Positions 7,276 to 14,683 of a DNA stretch of 18,741 nt are shown here, piece by piece. The notes below the pieces were generated by a model. It did not search any database. It saw only the letters and a program-made list of their open reading frames with translations, and was not told the origin of the DNA. Both the position numbers and the translations under genes were made by a program. The stretch is from UBA11650 sp963997925 (GTDB taxonomy: Bacteria > Chloroflexota > Dehalococcoidia > Lucifugimonadales > UBA3495). The stretch is taken from positions 1-18,741 of the forward strand of contig CAXEOX010000055.1 of the NCBI GenBank assembly GCA_963997925.1. The letters run 5' to 3'. Each line of letters begins with the position of its first letter. Position 1 is the first letter of the stretch.

Positions 7276-7659
7276 ATGATACGCGAGATACTTGAGGAAT
7301 GTCAGCCCGGGTTCGCCGAGGTAGTCCTGATGTTGGCTAACAACGGGGCCACCGCTGAGGTCTACACCATGTTTGAGGACATTCGCTTTGCCGAAGACGG
7401 CAACGTCGTTACCTTCATGGCTGAGGGAGGGACCCACCTCCATATGCACATGAACGAGGTCAGGGAGGTCCGGTTCATCCATAACACCAACGCTGAGGGC
7501 CTGCCCAGCTACTCACTCTGGTTCATCGACAATGAAGATCAGCCCATGCTCCGGGTTTATCTGAGGAAGTCGGAGAAAGAAGAGACCAACCAACCAAGGC
7601 ACGACCTGTTCATAGGCCTCCAAAAGAAATACGGCGAGAGCCTAGCCATCCCAAGCTAG
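7276..7659 (+). CDS. ChuX/HutX-like small protein, first gene of the B12-regulated operon
   Basis: 127 residues, cytosolic. By eye the middle and C-terminal parts follow the haem-utilisation proteins ChuX/HutX: GNVVTFMAEGGTHLHMHMN (42-60) then EVREVRFIHN, then LPSYSLWFIDNEDQPMLRVYL (77-96 and on) and a closing helix DLFIGLQKKYGE. In that family the corresponding strands end in x-ILFFN-x-x-G-x-AMLKIFL. A histidine cluster (His54, His56, His58) could hold a metal or tetrapyrrole. The ATG at 7276 is chosen because AAGGAG lies 7 nt upstream; an in-frame TTG at 7228 lies inside the terminator T-run and is rejected. Being first behind a cobalamin riboswitch, it may handle a corrinoid, cobalt or haem. 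That is inference: neither binding nor reaction is shown by the sequence. Confidence 0.6.
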   Translation: MIREILEECQPGFAEVVLMLANNGATAEVYTMFEDIRFAEDGNVVTFMAEGGTHLHMHMNEVREVRFIHNTNAEGLPSYSLWFIDNEDQPMLRVYLRKSEKEETNQPRHDLFIGLQKKYGESLAIPS

Positions 7660-7691
7660 GCGAGCGGAGCGGGGTATAATAGCCCCTGATA

Positions 7692-7720
7692 GCTGACGGC
7701 TGAATGCTGACAGCGGACAG
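7692..7720 (+). repeat. Degenerate 7-bp tandem repeat (GCTGAYR)
   Basis: Four consecutive heptamers, GCTGACG, GCTGAAT, GCTGACA, GCGGACA, plus a partial GCC, fill the 76-bp gap between the ChuX-like gene and cbiA, ending just before the cbiA ribosome-binding site. It may be a slippage-prone spacer. Purpose unknown. Confidence 0.6.
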
Positions 7721-7735
7721 CCTGGAGATTCGTAT

Positions 7736-9106
7736 TTGACGTCATCCGTTGTAATAGCCGGCGTCCGCAGCGGTGTTGGTAAGACCACCATCGCCACGGG
7801 AATCATGGGCGCCTTAACCCGTCGCGGATACCAGGTTCAGCCCTTCAAGGCCGGCCCGGACTACATCGACCCGTCCTACCACAAGCTGGCTTGCGGCGTC
7901 CCCTCCCGCAACCTGGACACTTGGTTGCTCCCCCACCAGACCGTGTTGGAGCTATTCCAGAGGGCTGGGTCCAAGAGCCAGATATCGATAGTTGAAGGGG
8001 TGATGGGGGTTTTCGACGGCCATTCCAACCTTACGGAAGAAGGCTCCACCGCCGAACTGGCCAAGCTGCTGAACGCTCCGGTGATACTGGTGGCCGATGC
8101 TGCCAAAGTCGCCCGCAGTGTCGCCGCCGAGATTTTGGGATACCAGCAGTTCGACCCCGATATGCGGATCGCCGGTGTCATCCTGAACGGCGTCGGTAGT
8201 GCCCGCCATATGGAGTTTTGTCAGCCACAGATCGAAGCTACCACCGGACTGCCGGTGCTAGGTTACCTGCCACGCAGGGAGGAACTGATCCAGCCTGAGC
8301 GTCACTTGGGTCTGATTCCCACCGTGGAGGGCACAGTGGCCCGCCAATGGTACGACACGCTCATCGCCCAAGTGGAAGAAACCATCGACCTGGACCGTAT
8401 CGTGGCCATCGCCGCCGATTCCAAAAGTTCTCAGGCAATCTCGGTGGCCTACCCGGCTGAACCCAAGCCCAAGCGCGCCCGCATCGCCATCGCCCAAGAC
8501 ATGGCCTTCAGTTTCTACTATCAGGACTCCCTGGACCTGCTTGAGGCCTGGGGGGCCGAGCTTGTCCCCTTCAGTCCACTGGAGGACACGAGCTTGCCTG
8601 AGGGCGCCGGTGGCATCTATTTGGGCGGCGGCTTCCCGGAGATGTTCGGTGCGGAGTTGGCTGCCAACAAGCCCATGCACGCCGCAATACGGCAGGCGGT
8701 TGGTGAGGGTGTGCCGGTCTACGCCGAATGTGGCGGCCTGATGTACCTTGGCCGGAGCCTGACAGATCTTGATGGCGCGAGTCACGATATGCTTGGCGTG
8801 ATTCCGGCGGTGTCCGCCATGTCCCACCAGCGAATGACTCTCGGCTACCGGGAGGTAGAGTCCCGAGGAGATGGTCCGTTATTAACGAAAGGCCAGAGGG
8901 TAAGGGGCCACGAATTTCACTGGTCTACCCTGGAAGAGCCGCCAGATCCCGATCAGTCAGTCTACAAAGTTGTGAACCAAGACAACCGTGCCGACGGATT
9001 CCAGGTGGGCAGCGTGTGGGCGTCCTATATCCACATCCACCTGGGCAGCGACCCGTCCCTCGCTCCCCGCTTCGTGGAAACCTGCGCTCCCCATTCGAGG
9101 ATGTGA
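7736..9106 (+). CDS. cbiA: Cobyrinate a,c-diamide synthase
   Basis: 456 residues, the normal length of CbiA/CobB. It uses ATP and glutamine to amidate the a and c side chains of cobyrinic acid (or hydrogenobyrinic acid in the aerobic route). The N-terminal dethiobiotin-synthetase-like ATPase has the P-loop GVRSGVGKTT (9-18) and FKAGPDYIDPSYH (37-49). The C-terminal class III glutamine amidotransferase domain has GGGFPEMF (297-304), nucleophile Cys332 in YAECGGLMYL, and GHEFHWS (391-397, with the conserved His). The start is a TTG with GGAG 8 nt upstream (7724-7727); no ATG upstream keeps the P-loop spacing. It is the second gene of the riboswitch-controlled operon, 76 bp after the ChuX-like gene and 46 bp before cobO. 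The symbol cobB is also used; route (aerobic or anaerobic) cannot be told here. Confidence 0.93.
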   Translation: MTSSVVIAGVRSGVGKTTIATGIMGALTRRGYQVQPFKAGPDYIDPSYHKLACGVPSRNLDTWLLPHQTVLELFQRAGSKSQISIVEGVMGVFDGHSNLTEEGSTAELAKLLNAPVILVADAAKVARSVAAEILGYQQFDPDMRIAGVILNGVGSARHMEFCQPQIEATTGLPVLGYLPRREELIQPERHLGLIPTVEGTVARQWYDTLIAQVEETIDLDRIVAIAADSKSSQAISVAYPAEPKPKRARIAIAQDMAFSFYYQDSLDLLEAWGAELVPFSPLEDTSLPEGAGGIYLGGGFPEMFGAELAANKPMHAAIRQAVGEGVPVYAECGGLMYLGRSLTDLDGASHDMLGVIPAVSAMSHQRMTLGYREVESRGDGPLLTKGQRVRGHEFHWSTLEEPPDPDQSVYKVVNQDNRADGFQVGSVWASYIHIHLGSDPSLAPRFVETCAPHSRM

Positions 9107-9152
9107 CATTGATTCCGGTAACCTGAGCTACTGTCGTCGGAGGACAAAACCA

Positions 9153-9725
9153 ATGAGCACCGAAGAAAAACCCGAACCGGGTCCCCAGTCGGTAACTGGA
9201 GCCCGTATAAATAAAGGCCTGGTCATCGTCAACACCGGTAACGGCAAGGGAAAGACCACCGCCGCCATGGGCCTTATGTTCCGAGCCTGGGGCAGAGATT
9301 TCAAGGTAATCATGCTCCAGTTCATCAAGCACTCCACCGCCAACTTCGGCGAGCAACGGGCCGCCCAGAAGATCGGCATCGAGATGCGGTCCATGGGAGA
9401 CGGATTCACTTGGCGCTCCAAAGACCTGGATCAATCCGCCGACATGGCTCGCGCCCACTGGGAAGACTGCAAGGAAATCATCGCCACCGGTGGATACGAC
9501 GTGGTGGTTCTGGACGAGTTCACCTATCCCATGCATTATGGTTGGATAGACGTGGCGGATGTCGTGGAAGTGCTAAAGAACCGGCCCGAGATGCAGCACG
9601 TCATCATCACCGGTCGTCACGCCCCCCAGGAGCTTATAGATTACGCGGACCTAGTCACCGAGATGAACGTGGTCAAGCACCCCTACCATGAAGGCATCAA
9701 AGCCCAGCCGGGTGTTGAGTTTTAG
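9153..9725 (+). CDS. cobO: Corrinoid adenosyltransferase (CobO/BtuR/CobA type)
   Basis: 190 residues, as expected for the CobO/BtuR family, which transfers the 5'-deoxyadenosyl group of ATP to Co(I) corrinoids. The P-loop is NTGNGKGKTTAAMG (27-40). Other signatures are VVVLDEFTYPMHYGWID, VIITGRHAPQELIDYADLVTEM and KHPYHEGIKAQPGVEF at the C-terminus. The frame is open upstream to 8988, but that part overlaps cbiA and has no family similarity. The ATG at 9153 follows GGAGGA (9139-9144) by 8 nt and matches the family start. It acts in the cytoplasm in both synthesis and cobinamide salvage. cobT follows 21 bp later. Confidence 0.95.
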   Translation: MSTEEKPEPGPQSVTGARINKGLVIVNTGNGKGKTTAAMGLMFRAWGRDFKVIMLQFIKHSTANFGEQRAAQKIGIEMRSMGDGFTWRSKDLDQSADMARAHWEDCKEIIATGGYDVVVLDEFTYPMHYGWIDVADVVEVLKNRPEMQHVIITGRHAPQELIDYADLVTEMNVVKHPYHEGIKAQPGVEF

Positions 9726-9746
9726 CTTGCTCGTGAGGAACAATCA

Positions 9747-10841
9747 ATGATTACTTCGAACCTCATCGACCAAACCCTGGCAAAGATAATCCCTCCGGAC
9801 CAAAGCGCTATGGACGCGGCGCGGGCCCGGCAGGACACTCTGACCAAGCCTCAGGGGAGCCTAGGCCGCCTGGAAGAATTGTCCATCACTTTGGCAGGCA
9901 TCTTCATGGATCCGATTCCTAAGATAAATCGCAAGGCAGTGATTCTAGCGGCCGGAGATCACGGGGTGGTGGCCGAGGGGGTCAGCGCCTATCCCCAAGA
10001 GGTGACTCCCGCCATGGTAGGCAACTTCCTGGCTGGAGGCGCGGCGATAAATGTTTTGGCTCGGCACGTAGGGGCCAGCATCGTCGTTCTGGACGCCGGG
10101 GTTGCCGCCGATCTGCCCGACGATCCAGCGATGCGAGCGGTCAAGATTGGCCGGGGCACTGCCAACATGGCGATCGGACCGGCCATGTCCCGCGAGGACG
10201 CCATTAAGTGCATCGAAGCCGGTATTGCCGCCGCCGATGAGCAGATCGCAAAAGGAGCCGACCTTATCGCCTTCGGGGATATGGGCATCGGTAACACCAC
10301 GCCCTCCAGCGCCATAACGGCAGTCGTGACTGGCGCCGACCCGTCGGTGACCACCGGGAGAGGCACAGGCTTGGACGACCCGGCTCTGGCCCACAAAGTT
10401 GAAGTGGTGCGCCGGTCCATCGAAGTTAATAAACCGGACGCCAAAGACGGCCTAGACCTACTCGCAAAAGTCGGTGGGTTCGAGATTGGGATGCTGGCCG
10501 GGGCAATGCTGGGCACCGCCGCCGCCCATCGGCCTGCCGTTGTAGACGGGTTCATATCAGGCGCTGCCGCTCTTATCGCCTGGACCTTGGCCCCAACGTT
10601 GAGCCACTACTTGATTGCCTCTCACCAGTCCGTGGAACCGGGCCATCGCATCGGCATGGAAACCATGGGGCTGACTCCCCTTTTGGACATGGGTATGCGT
10701 CTCGGCGAGGGGTCCGGGGCAACGCTGGCGATGCCAATCATCGAAGCAGCAGCCAAGTGCCTGGCGGAGATGGCCACCTTCGCCGATGCCGGAGTCGCGG
10801 AGCGTATCGAAGACGAGAACTCCGGGGAGTCTCAAAACTGA
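9747..10841 (+). CDS. cobT: Nicotinate-nucleotide--dimethylbenzimidazole phosphoribosyltransferase
   Basis: 364 residues, typical for CobT, which moves phosphoribose from nicotinate mononucleotide to a lower-ligand base such as 5,6-dimethylbenzimidazole to give alpha-ribazole 5'-phosphate. Motifs in order: TKPQGSLGRLE (33-43), AAGDHGVVAEGVSAYP (67-82), FGDMGIGNTTPSS (175-187), GRGTGLDD (203-210), EIGMLAGAMLG, and DMGMRLGEGSGA (313-324) with the catalytic Glu320. The first Glu of the usual GEMGIGNTT motif is Asp177 here, a conservative change. GAGGA (9735-9739) precedes the ATG. The stop overlaps the proposed cobS start (CTGA at 10838-10841). No dimethylbenzimidazole synthesis gene (bluB, bzaAB) is visible, so the base is probably imported or made elsewhere. 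Confidence 0.96.
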   Translation: MITSNLIDQTLAKIIPPDQSAMDAARARQDTLTKPQGSLGRLEELSITLAGIFMDPIPKINRKAVILAAGDHGVVAEGVSAYPQEVTPAMVGNFLAGGAAINVLARHVGASIVVLDAGVAADLPDDPAMRAVKIGRGTANMAIGPAMSREDAIKCIEAGIAAADEQIAKGADLIAFGDMGIGNTTPSSAITAVVTGADPSVTTGRGTGLDDPALAHKVEVVRRSIEVNKPDAKDGLDLLAKVGGFEIGMLAGAMLGTAAAHRPAVVDGFISGAAALIAWTLAPTLSHYLIASHQSVEPGHRIGMETMGLTPLLDMGMRLGEGSGATLAMPIIEAAAKCLAEMATFADAGVAERIEDENSGESQN

Positions 10842-11629
10842 CGCCATTCCTATCGGCCCTCAGTTTCCTGACCGTGTTTCCCTTTCTTGGGAGACGCAGC
10901 TATAACCAGCGGGAAATCAGCGACTCCCGGGCCTACTACCCGGCGGTGGGGTTTCTTCTGGGACTTCTCTTGATGGGCGTGGAGTACGGTGCCCGCGAGT
11001 TGTTTCCCGTCCAACTGACTGCCGCTCTTCTGTTGGTTGTCTTGGTAGTGGTGACTCGTGGCCTTCACCTGGACGGCTTCATGGACGTGTGTGACGGTCT
11101 GTTTGGTGGGTACACCAAAGAACGCCGTCTGGAAATCATGAAGGACACCAACGTCGGCGCTTTTGCCGTCGCTGGGGCCGCTTCCCTGCTGATTCTGAAG
11201 TACGGGGCCCTGCTTTCTTTGCTGACCATCGCGCCTGGGGCTAAAGGGTGGTGGCCCTTGTTGCTTTTCCCGGTGCTGTCCCGATGGTCCATGGTCGTCG
11301 CGCTAGGAGCGTTTCCCTATGTCCGTGGCGAGGGCTTGGGTTCGCCCTTTCATCAAGGCGGGGCCAAAATACCTACAATCATCGCAGCGTTGACCGCTGG
11401 CTTGTTGTCGATCCTGATTGGAGGCTTTGGCGGACTCGGGATTTTTGTGGGCGCGTCCGTCTTAGCGTGGCTTGGCGGCAAGGTCATGGTGAATCTTCTG
11501 GGTGGACTGACCGGAGACTCCTACGGAGCAATCAACGAAGTGATTGAGGCAGGAGCCATAATCGCCGCCGTCGCGTTGCTGCCCTACGGCTGGATAGAGC
11601 CCTTATCCATTTTAGTGGGAGAACTCTGA
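10838..11629 (+). CDS. cobS: Adenosylcobinamide-GDP ribazoletransferase (cobalamin synthase), CTG start proposed
   Basis: 263 residues from the proposed start. An integral membrane enzyme that joins AdoCbi-GDP to alpha-ribazole (phosphate). Signatures are LSALSFLTVFPFLG near the N-terminus, RAYYPAVGFLLGLLL, HLDGFMDVCDGLFGGY and RRLEIMKDTNVGAFAVAG (the conserved Asp-rich and MKD-x-x-x-G regions), then several hydrophobic segments. The frame is open back to a GTG at 10757, which would add 27 Arg-rich residues foreign to the family and overlap cobT by 85 bp. No ATG, GTG or TTG lies where family members start. CTG at 10838 overlaps the cobT stop as CTGA and has GGGGAG (10824-10829) upstream, so a coupled CTG start is proposed. 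The stop overlaps the cbiB ATG by 1 base. Confidence 0.9.
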   Translation: MTPFLSALSFLTVFPFLGRRSYNQREISDSRAYYPAVGFLLGLLLMGVEYGARELFPVQLTAALLLVVLVVVTRGLHLDGFMDVCDGLFGGYTKERRLEIMKDTNVGAFAVAGAASLLILKYGALLSLLTIAPGAKGWWPLLLFPVLSRWSMVVALGAFPYVRGEGLGSPFHQGGAKIPTIIAALTAGLLSILIGGFGGLGIFVGASVLAWLGGKVMVNLLGGLTGDSYGAINEVIEAGAIIAAVALLPYGWIEPLSILVGEL

Positions 11630-12573
11630 TGCCCTGGTCCTTGTCTCCCGATCTGGGGATCTTGGTAGTGGCCGTGGTGTTAGAGATGGTGGGCCGGGAA
11701 CCTCCCAAGTGGTTCCACCCCACGGTGTGGATCGGCCGCTCCGTGACCATCGCCGAAGCTAAAGCCCCAACCTCTCGCAACACCGGCTTTATCTTCGGAG
11801 TGATGATACTGCTGCTGGTTGCCGGGATATGGGGGGCCGCCGCTTATTTCGCTGCCGAGGGCCTGCGTGATATCCACCAGATAGCCTATATCCTGGTGGG
11901 AGGTTGCATCCTGAAAACCACTTTCTCGGTCAAGATGCTGCACCACGCCGCTACCAAGGTCCGTGACCTGCTGGTCTCGGGAGATACGGACGGATTCCGT
12001 GCTCAGATGTCATGGTTGGTCAGCCGCGACGCTTCTAATATGACCCCGGAGCAGGCTGCCGCGGCCACGGTGGAGTCGGTGTCGGAGAACATCGCCGATA
12101 GCATCATCGGTCCGTGGCTGGCCTTCGCTCTGTTCGGTCTTCCCGGCGCCGTCGCCTATCGAGCCATCAACACGCTGGATAGTATGATAGGCTACCATGG
12201 CCGTTACGAGTACTTGGGCAAGGCTTCGGCCAAGTTTGACGATTTAGTCAACCTGATTCCGTCCCGTCTCGCCGGGTTTCTTCTGGTTCTCGCCAGCCTC
12301 GTTCTCCCAGGCCAGAAAGCATCAAGCGCCTGGCGAACGATGTGGCGAGACCACGGCAAGACCGAAAGCCCCAACGCTGGCTGGACCATGAGCGGTATGG
12401 CGGGCGCGTTAGGAGTGGAATTGGAGAAAACGGACCACTACCGGCTGGGCGACAGCACCCGAGAGGTGGAGCCGGAGGACATCACCCGCACCGTTCGATC
12501 CATGTATTTCGTTGCGGGGACCGGGCTGCTCGCGGCTCTGGGAATCACTTATTTGAGGTCTTGGATCTGGTGA
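11629..12573 (+). CDS. cbiB: Adenosylcobinamide-phosphate synthase
   Basis: 314 residues, typical of CbiB (also called CobD in the aerobic nomenclature). This membrane protein attaches (R)-1-amino-2-propanol O-phosphate to adenosylcobyric acid. Signatures: KWFHPTVWIGR near residue 30, an N-terminal hydrophobic segment, VESVSENIADSIIGPW, FGLPGAVAYRAINTLDSMIG and KFDDLVNLIPSRL, ending with another hydrophobic stretch (FVAGTGLLAALGITYL). The ATG overlaps the cobS stop (TGATG), implying translational coupling, and cobD follows after 16 bp. Its substrate arm is made by the adjacent cobD. Confidence 0.95.
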   Translation: MPWSLSPDLGILVVAVVLEMVGREPPKWFHPTVWIGRSVTIAEAKAPTSRNTGFIFGVMILLLVAGIWGAAAYFAAEGLRDIHQIAYILVGGCILKTTFSVKMLHHAATKVRDLLVSGDTDGFRAQMSWLVSRDASNMTPEQAAAATVESVSENIADSIIGPWLAFALFGLPGAVAYRAINTLDSMIGYHGRYEYLGKASAKFDDLVNLIPSRLAGFLLVLASLVLPGQKASSAWRTMWRDHGKTESPNAGWTMSGMAGALGVELEKTDHYRLGDSTREVEPEDITRTVRSMYFVAGTGLLAALGITYLRSWIW

Positions 12574-12589
12574 TGGCGCAGACTTACTC

Positions 12590-13756
12590 ATGACTATACA
12601 GGGGCCTTCCGGCAACAAAACCGAGATACCAACAGGGCGGCCGGTCCACGGCGGCATCAAGCCGTCTCAACTGCGCGCTTTGGGATTGCGTCCCGAGGAT
12701 GTGCTGGATTTCAGCGCCAGCGTCAGTCCTATCGGGACGCCGGACGGGGTGTGGGATGCCATGCGCCAGGTGGACCTGGGGGCTTACCCGGACCCCGCCT
12801 GTCTGGAATTGAGGGAAGCCCTATCCGCCCATCTGCCGCCAGTTCAAGGTAAACCGGTTCCCATCGAATGCATCATGGTGGGCAATGGCTCCACCGAAAT
12901 CATCCACCTTCTGGCTCGGGCTTACTTAACTACCACAGATTCGGACAAACAACCAAGCGTCCTCCAGCTAACGCCCACCTACGGCGAGTATGCCGGGGCC
13001 TGCCGCCAGGCCGGCGCCACGGTGTGGAGTCTTGAGGTGACCGCTGGCTTGATGTTCTCCTGGGATATCTCCGAAGTCGTGCGGCGCATCGCCCAAGAAC
13101 GCCCCAGGCTGGTGTTCGTCTGCAACCCCAACAACCCGACCGGCGTCTATCTCAGCCGCGAGGATATCGAGCCCATGGCTGAGTCGGCCGCCGCTTGTGG
13201 AGCTTTACTGGTGATCGACGAGGCTTACCTTTCCTTCGTAGCCGACCCTTGGGATGCCATGAGCTTGCCGTCCATCGACAACGTCGTTTTGCTGCGCTCC
13301 ATGACCAAAGACTACGCTTTGACCGGCTTGAGGTTGGGCTACGCCATCGCGTCGGAAGAAGTAATCGCTAACCTGGAGGCATTCCAGCCCGACTGGAGTG
13401 TCAACGGTCTGGCTCAAGCCGCCGGACTGGCCGCCTTGGCCGACACGGCATATCTGCCCAGAGCCCGGGAGGCCGTCGAACAGTCGAAAGAATACCTGTC
13501 GGACCGGTTGGATCGGCTCAGCATAACCGTCCATCCCTCCGCAGCCAACTTCATGCTGGTCAACGTGATTAACGCGACGGCTTGGCACGATAACCTCATG
13601 CGCCTAGGCCTCTTCGTCAGAGACTGCACGTCCTTCGGACTACCCGAGTTCATCAGGATCGGCATCCGCTCGATGGCCGACTGCCAACGACTCCTAGAAG
13701 GCATGGAAACCGTCTCCTTTCAAACCACAATCATGCCAACATCACATCAAGACTAA
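12590..13756 (+). CDS. cobD: Threonine-phosphate decarboxylase (CobD), aminotransferase class I/II fold
   Basis: 388 residues. A PLP-dependent fold-type I enzyme: HGGIKPSQLRALGL and DFSASVSPIGTP (40-51) are CobD-like N-terminal motifs, followed by NPNNPTG (179-185), VIDEAYLSF (208-216, Asp210), the Schiff-base Lys240 in LRSMTKDYAL, and GLRLGYA (Arg248). CobD decarboxylates L-threonine O-3-phosphate to (R)-1-amino-2-propanol O-phosphate, the substrate of CbiB. The fold is shared with histidinol-phosphate aminotransferase (HisC); the DFSAS start and its position 16 bp after cbiB favour CobD. No strong ribosome-binding site is seen before the ATG. It is the last gene of the operon, followed by a hairpin repeat (13767-13807). 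Confidence 0.88.
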   Translation: MTIQGPSGNKTEIPTGRPVHGGIKPSQLRALGLRPEDVLDFSASVSPIGTPDGVWDAMRQVDLGAYPDPACLELREALSAHLPPVQGKPVPIECIMVGNGSTEIIHLLARAYLTTTDSDKQPSVLQLTPTYGEYAGACRQAGATVWSLEVTAGLMFSWDISEVVRRIAQERPRLVFVCNPNNPTGVYLSREDIEPMAESAAACGALLVIDEAYLSFVADPWDAMSLPSIDNVVLLRSMTKDYALTGLRLGYAIASEEVIANLEAFQPDWSVNGLAQAAGLAALADTAYLPRAREAVEQSKEYLSDRLDRLSITVHPSAANFMLVNVINATAWHDNLMRLGLFVRDCTSFGLPEFIRIGIRSMADCQRLLEGMETVSFQTTIMPTSHQD

Positions 13757-13766
13757 CCCCGTCCTA

Positions 13767-13807
13767 GCCCCACTTTCGTAAAAGGGGGTTGGGGGGATTT
13801 CTCCCCC
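13767..13807. repeat. Dispersed C-run/TTTCGTAAA/G-run hairpin repeat, copy 3
   Basis: CCCCACTTTCGTAAAAGGGGGTT followed by six Gs, ATTTC and five Cs. The first part can fold as an imperfect stem about the CGT loop; the second, GGGGGATTTCTCCCCC-like part forms another hairpin. It repeats the 6031-6065 unit and lies directly after the cobalamin operon, where it may help end transcription. Confidence 0.65.
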
Positions 13808-13864
13808 AGTCTCAACCCAAAATCCACCCGATAATTTCTCCTTAAATCCACGTCTGGCCGTTGC

Positions 13865-13893
13865 TTGCCCATCATCTGTGGCCCGGTTAGAAT
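13865..13893 (+). promoter_or_regulatory. Candidate sigma70-type promoter for the PPOX gene
   Basis: TTGCCC (13865-13870), a 17-bp spacer and TAGAAT (13888-13893), four and five consensus matches. The start site would be near 13900, about 23 nt before the ATG at 13923, leaving room for the GGGAGG Shine-Dalgarno. By eye only. Confidence 0.45.
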
Positions 13894-13922
13894 GTTCTTA
13901 ATCCGGTTTTTCGGGAGGGATA

Positions 13923-14483
13923 ATGGCCACCAGCGACACTGCTCAGCGCAACCGTTTTTCCGACACTTTTGGCTACGCCACCGGCAGAGCGGCGACCAAA
14001 GTAGTCGACCACATGACCCCCTACGTGCAAGAATTTATCCAGAATTCTCCCTTCGTGATTCAATCCAGCGCCGATGCAGACGGCAATTGTGACGCCTCCC
14101 CCAAGGGGGGCAAGCCCGGCTTCGTCAAGATTCTGGATGAGAAGCATCTCGTCTTCCCGGACGTGGAAGGCAACAAGCTGTTCCAGACCTATCAGAATCT
14201 TGATAGTAACCCCCACGTAGGTCTCCTATTCCTCATCCCCGGCGTCAACGATGTTGTCCGAGTCAACGGAAGAGTCACCATCGTTAACCAAGAAGAGCTG
14301 GAAAAGAAGGACGTCGAGGTTGCCCTTTACGAGATTGACGAGCGGTCCAAGCACTTGCAAGGCATCGTTATCGAAGTGGACGAGGCATATACCCATTGCC
14401 CCAGGGCTCTGAAGTTCTCCGATCTGTGGAACACTGAGACAATCTCGGCCAACATCGCAGAACGCCCGATTCCGACCCGGTAA
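13923..14483 (+). CDS. Pyridoxamine 5'-phosphate oxidase (PPOX)-class FMN split-barrel protein, DR_2398-like
   Basis: 186 residues. The FMN-binding split barrel is seen in FVIQSSADADGNCDASPKGG (44-63), the strand before flavin binding, then LVFPDVEGNKLFQTYQNL and PHVGLLFLIPGVNDVVRVNGR, the two phosphate- and isoalloxazine-contacting segments of the family. It best resembles the PPOX-class probable FMN-dependent enzyme (DR_2398/MSMEG_1061-type) group, whose substrates are mostly unknown; some relatives reduce F420- or flavin-linked substrates or bind haem. The C-terminal HCPRALKFSDLW is characteristic. GGGAGG (13913-13918) precedes the ATG. It appears to be a single-gene unit between the cob operon and the hairpin at 14499. 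Confidence 0.87.
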   Translation: MATSDTAQRNRFSDTFGYATGRAATKVVDHMTPYVQEFIQNSPFVIQSSADADGNCDASPKGGKPGFVKILDEKHLVFPDVEGNKLFQTYQNLDSNPHVGLLFLIPGVNDVVRVNGRVTIVNQEELEKKDVEVALYEIDERSKHLQGIVIEVDEAYTHCPRALKFSDLWNTETISANIAERPIPTR

Positions 14484-14498
14484 CCAAGTAAATAAGAA

Positions 14499-14527
14499 CA
14501 GGAAGGCTCCCATCGGGAGCCTTCCTG
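14499..14527. terminator. 13-bp perfect hairpin downstream of the PPOX gene
   Basis: CAGGAAGGCTCCC (14499-14511) and GGGAGCCTTCCTG (14515-14527) are exact reverse complements about an ATC loop, 16 bp after the PPOX stop. The position says terminator, but no T-run follows on the + strand; the A-rich stretch before it gives a U-rich tail only on the - strand. It may block read-through by structure alone or stabilise the 3' end. Confidence 0.55.
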
Positions 14528-14683
14528 CATGTAGCGGCTCTTCCATTGGTGGAGTCGCAAAAACTGCGCAAGCAGTGGTTCGCTCGATTGTGGGTTTTCT
14601 CAATACCCTTCTGGCTGGCTTAGATTATCCCCCCGAAAGAGCCCCGATCCACGTACGATTTTAGTTGGGAAAGGTTGTAATCG

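Noticed and set aside
7675..7680. Perfect TATAAT between the ChuX-like gene and cbiA as an internal promoter
   Set aside because: No -35-like hexamer lies 16-18 bp upstream (7652-7657 reads CAAGCT), so it is not supported beyond the -10.
8258..8827. 189-codon antisense open frame within cbiA
   Set aside because: A shadow of a GC-rich gene: no family motifs, no ribosome-binding site, and the opposite strand encodes a complete CbiA.
8988..9152. N-terminal extension of cobO back to 8988
   Set aside because: It overlaps cbiA, reads as low-quality Arg/Pro/Trp-rich sequence and has no family similarity; the ATG at 9153 has a strong GGAGGA.
10757..10837. GTG at 10757 as cobS start
   Set aside because: The extra 27 residues are Arg-rich, overlap cobT coding sequence and do not match CobS family N-termini.
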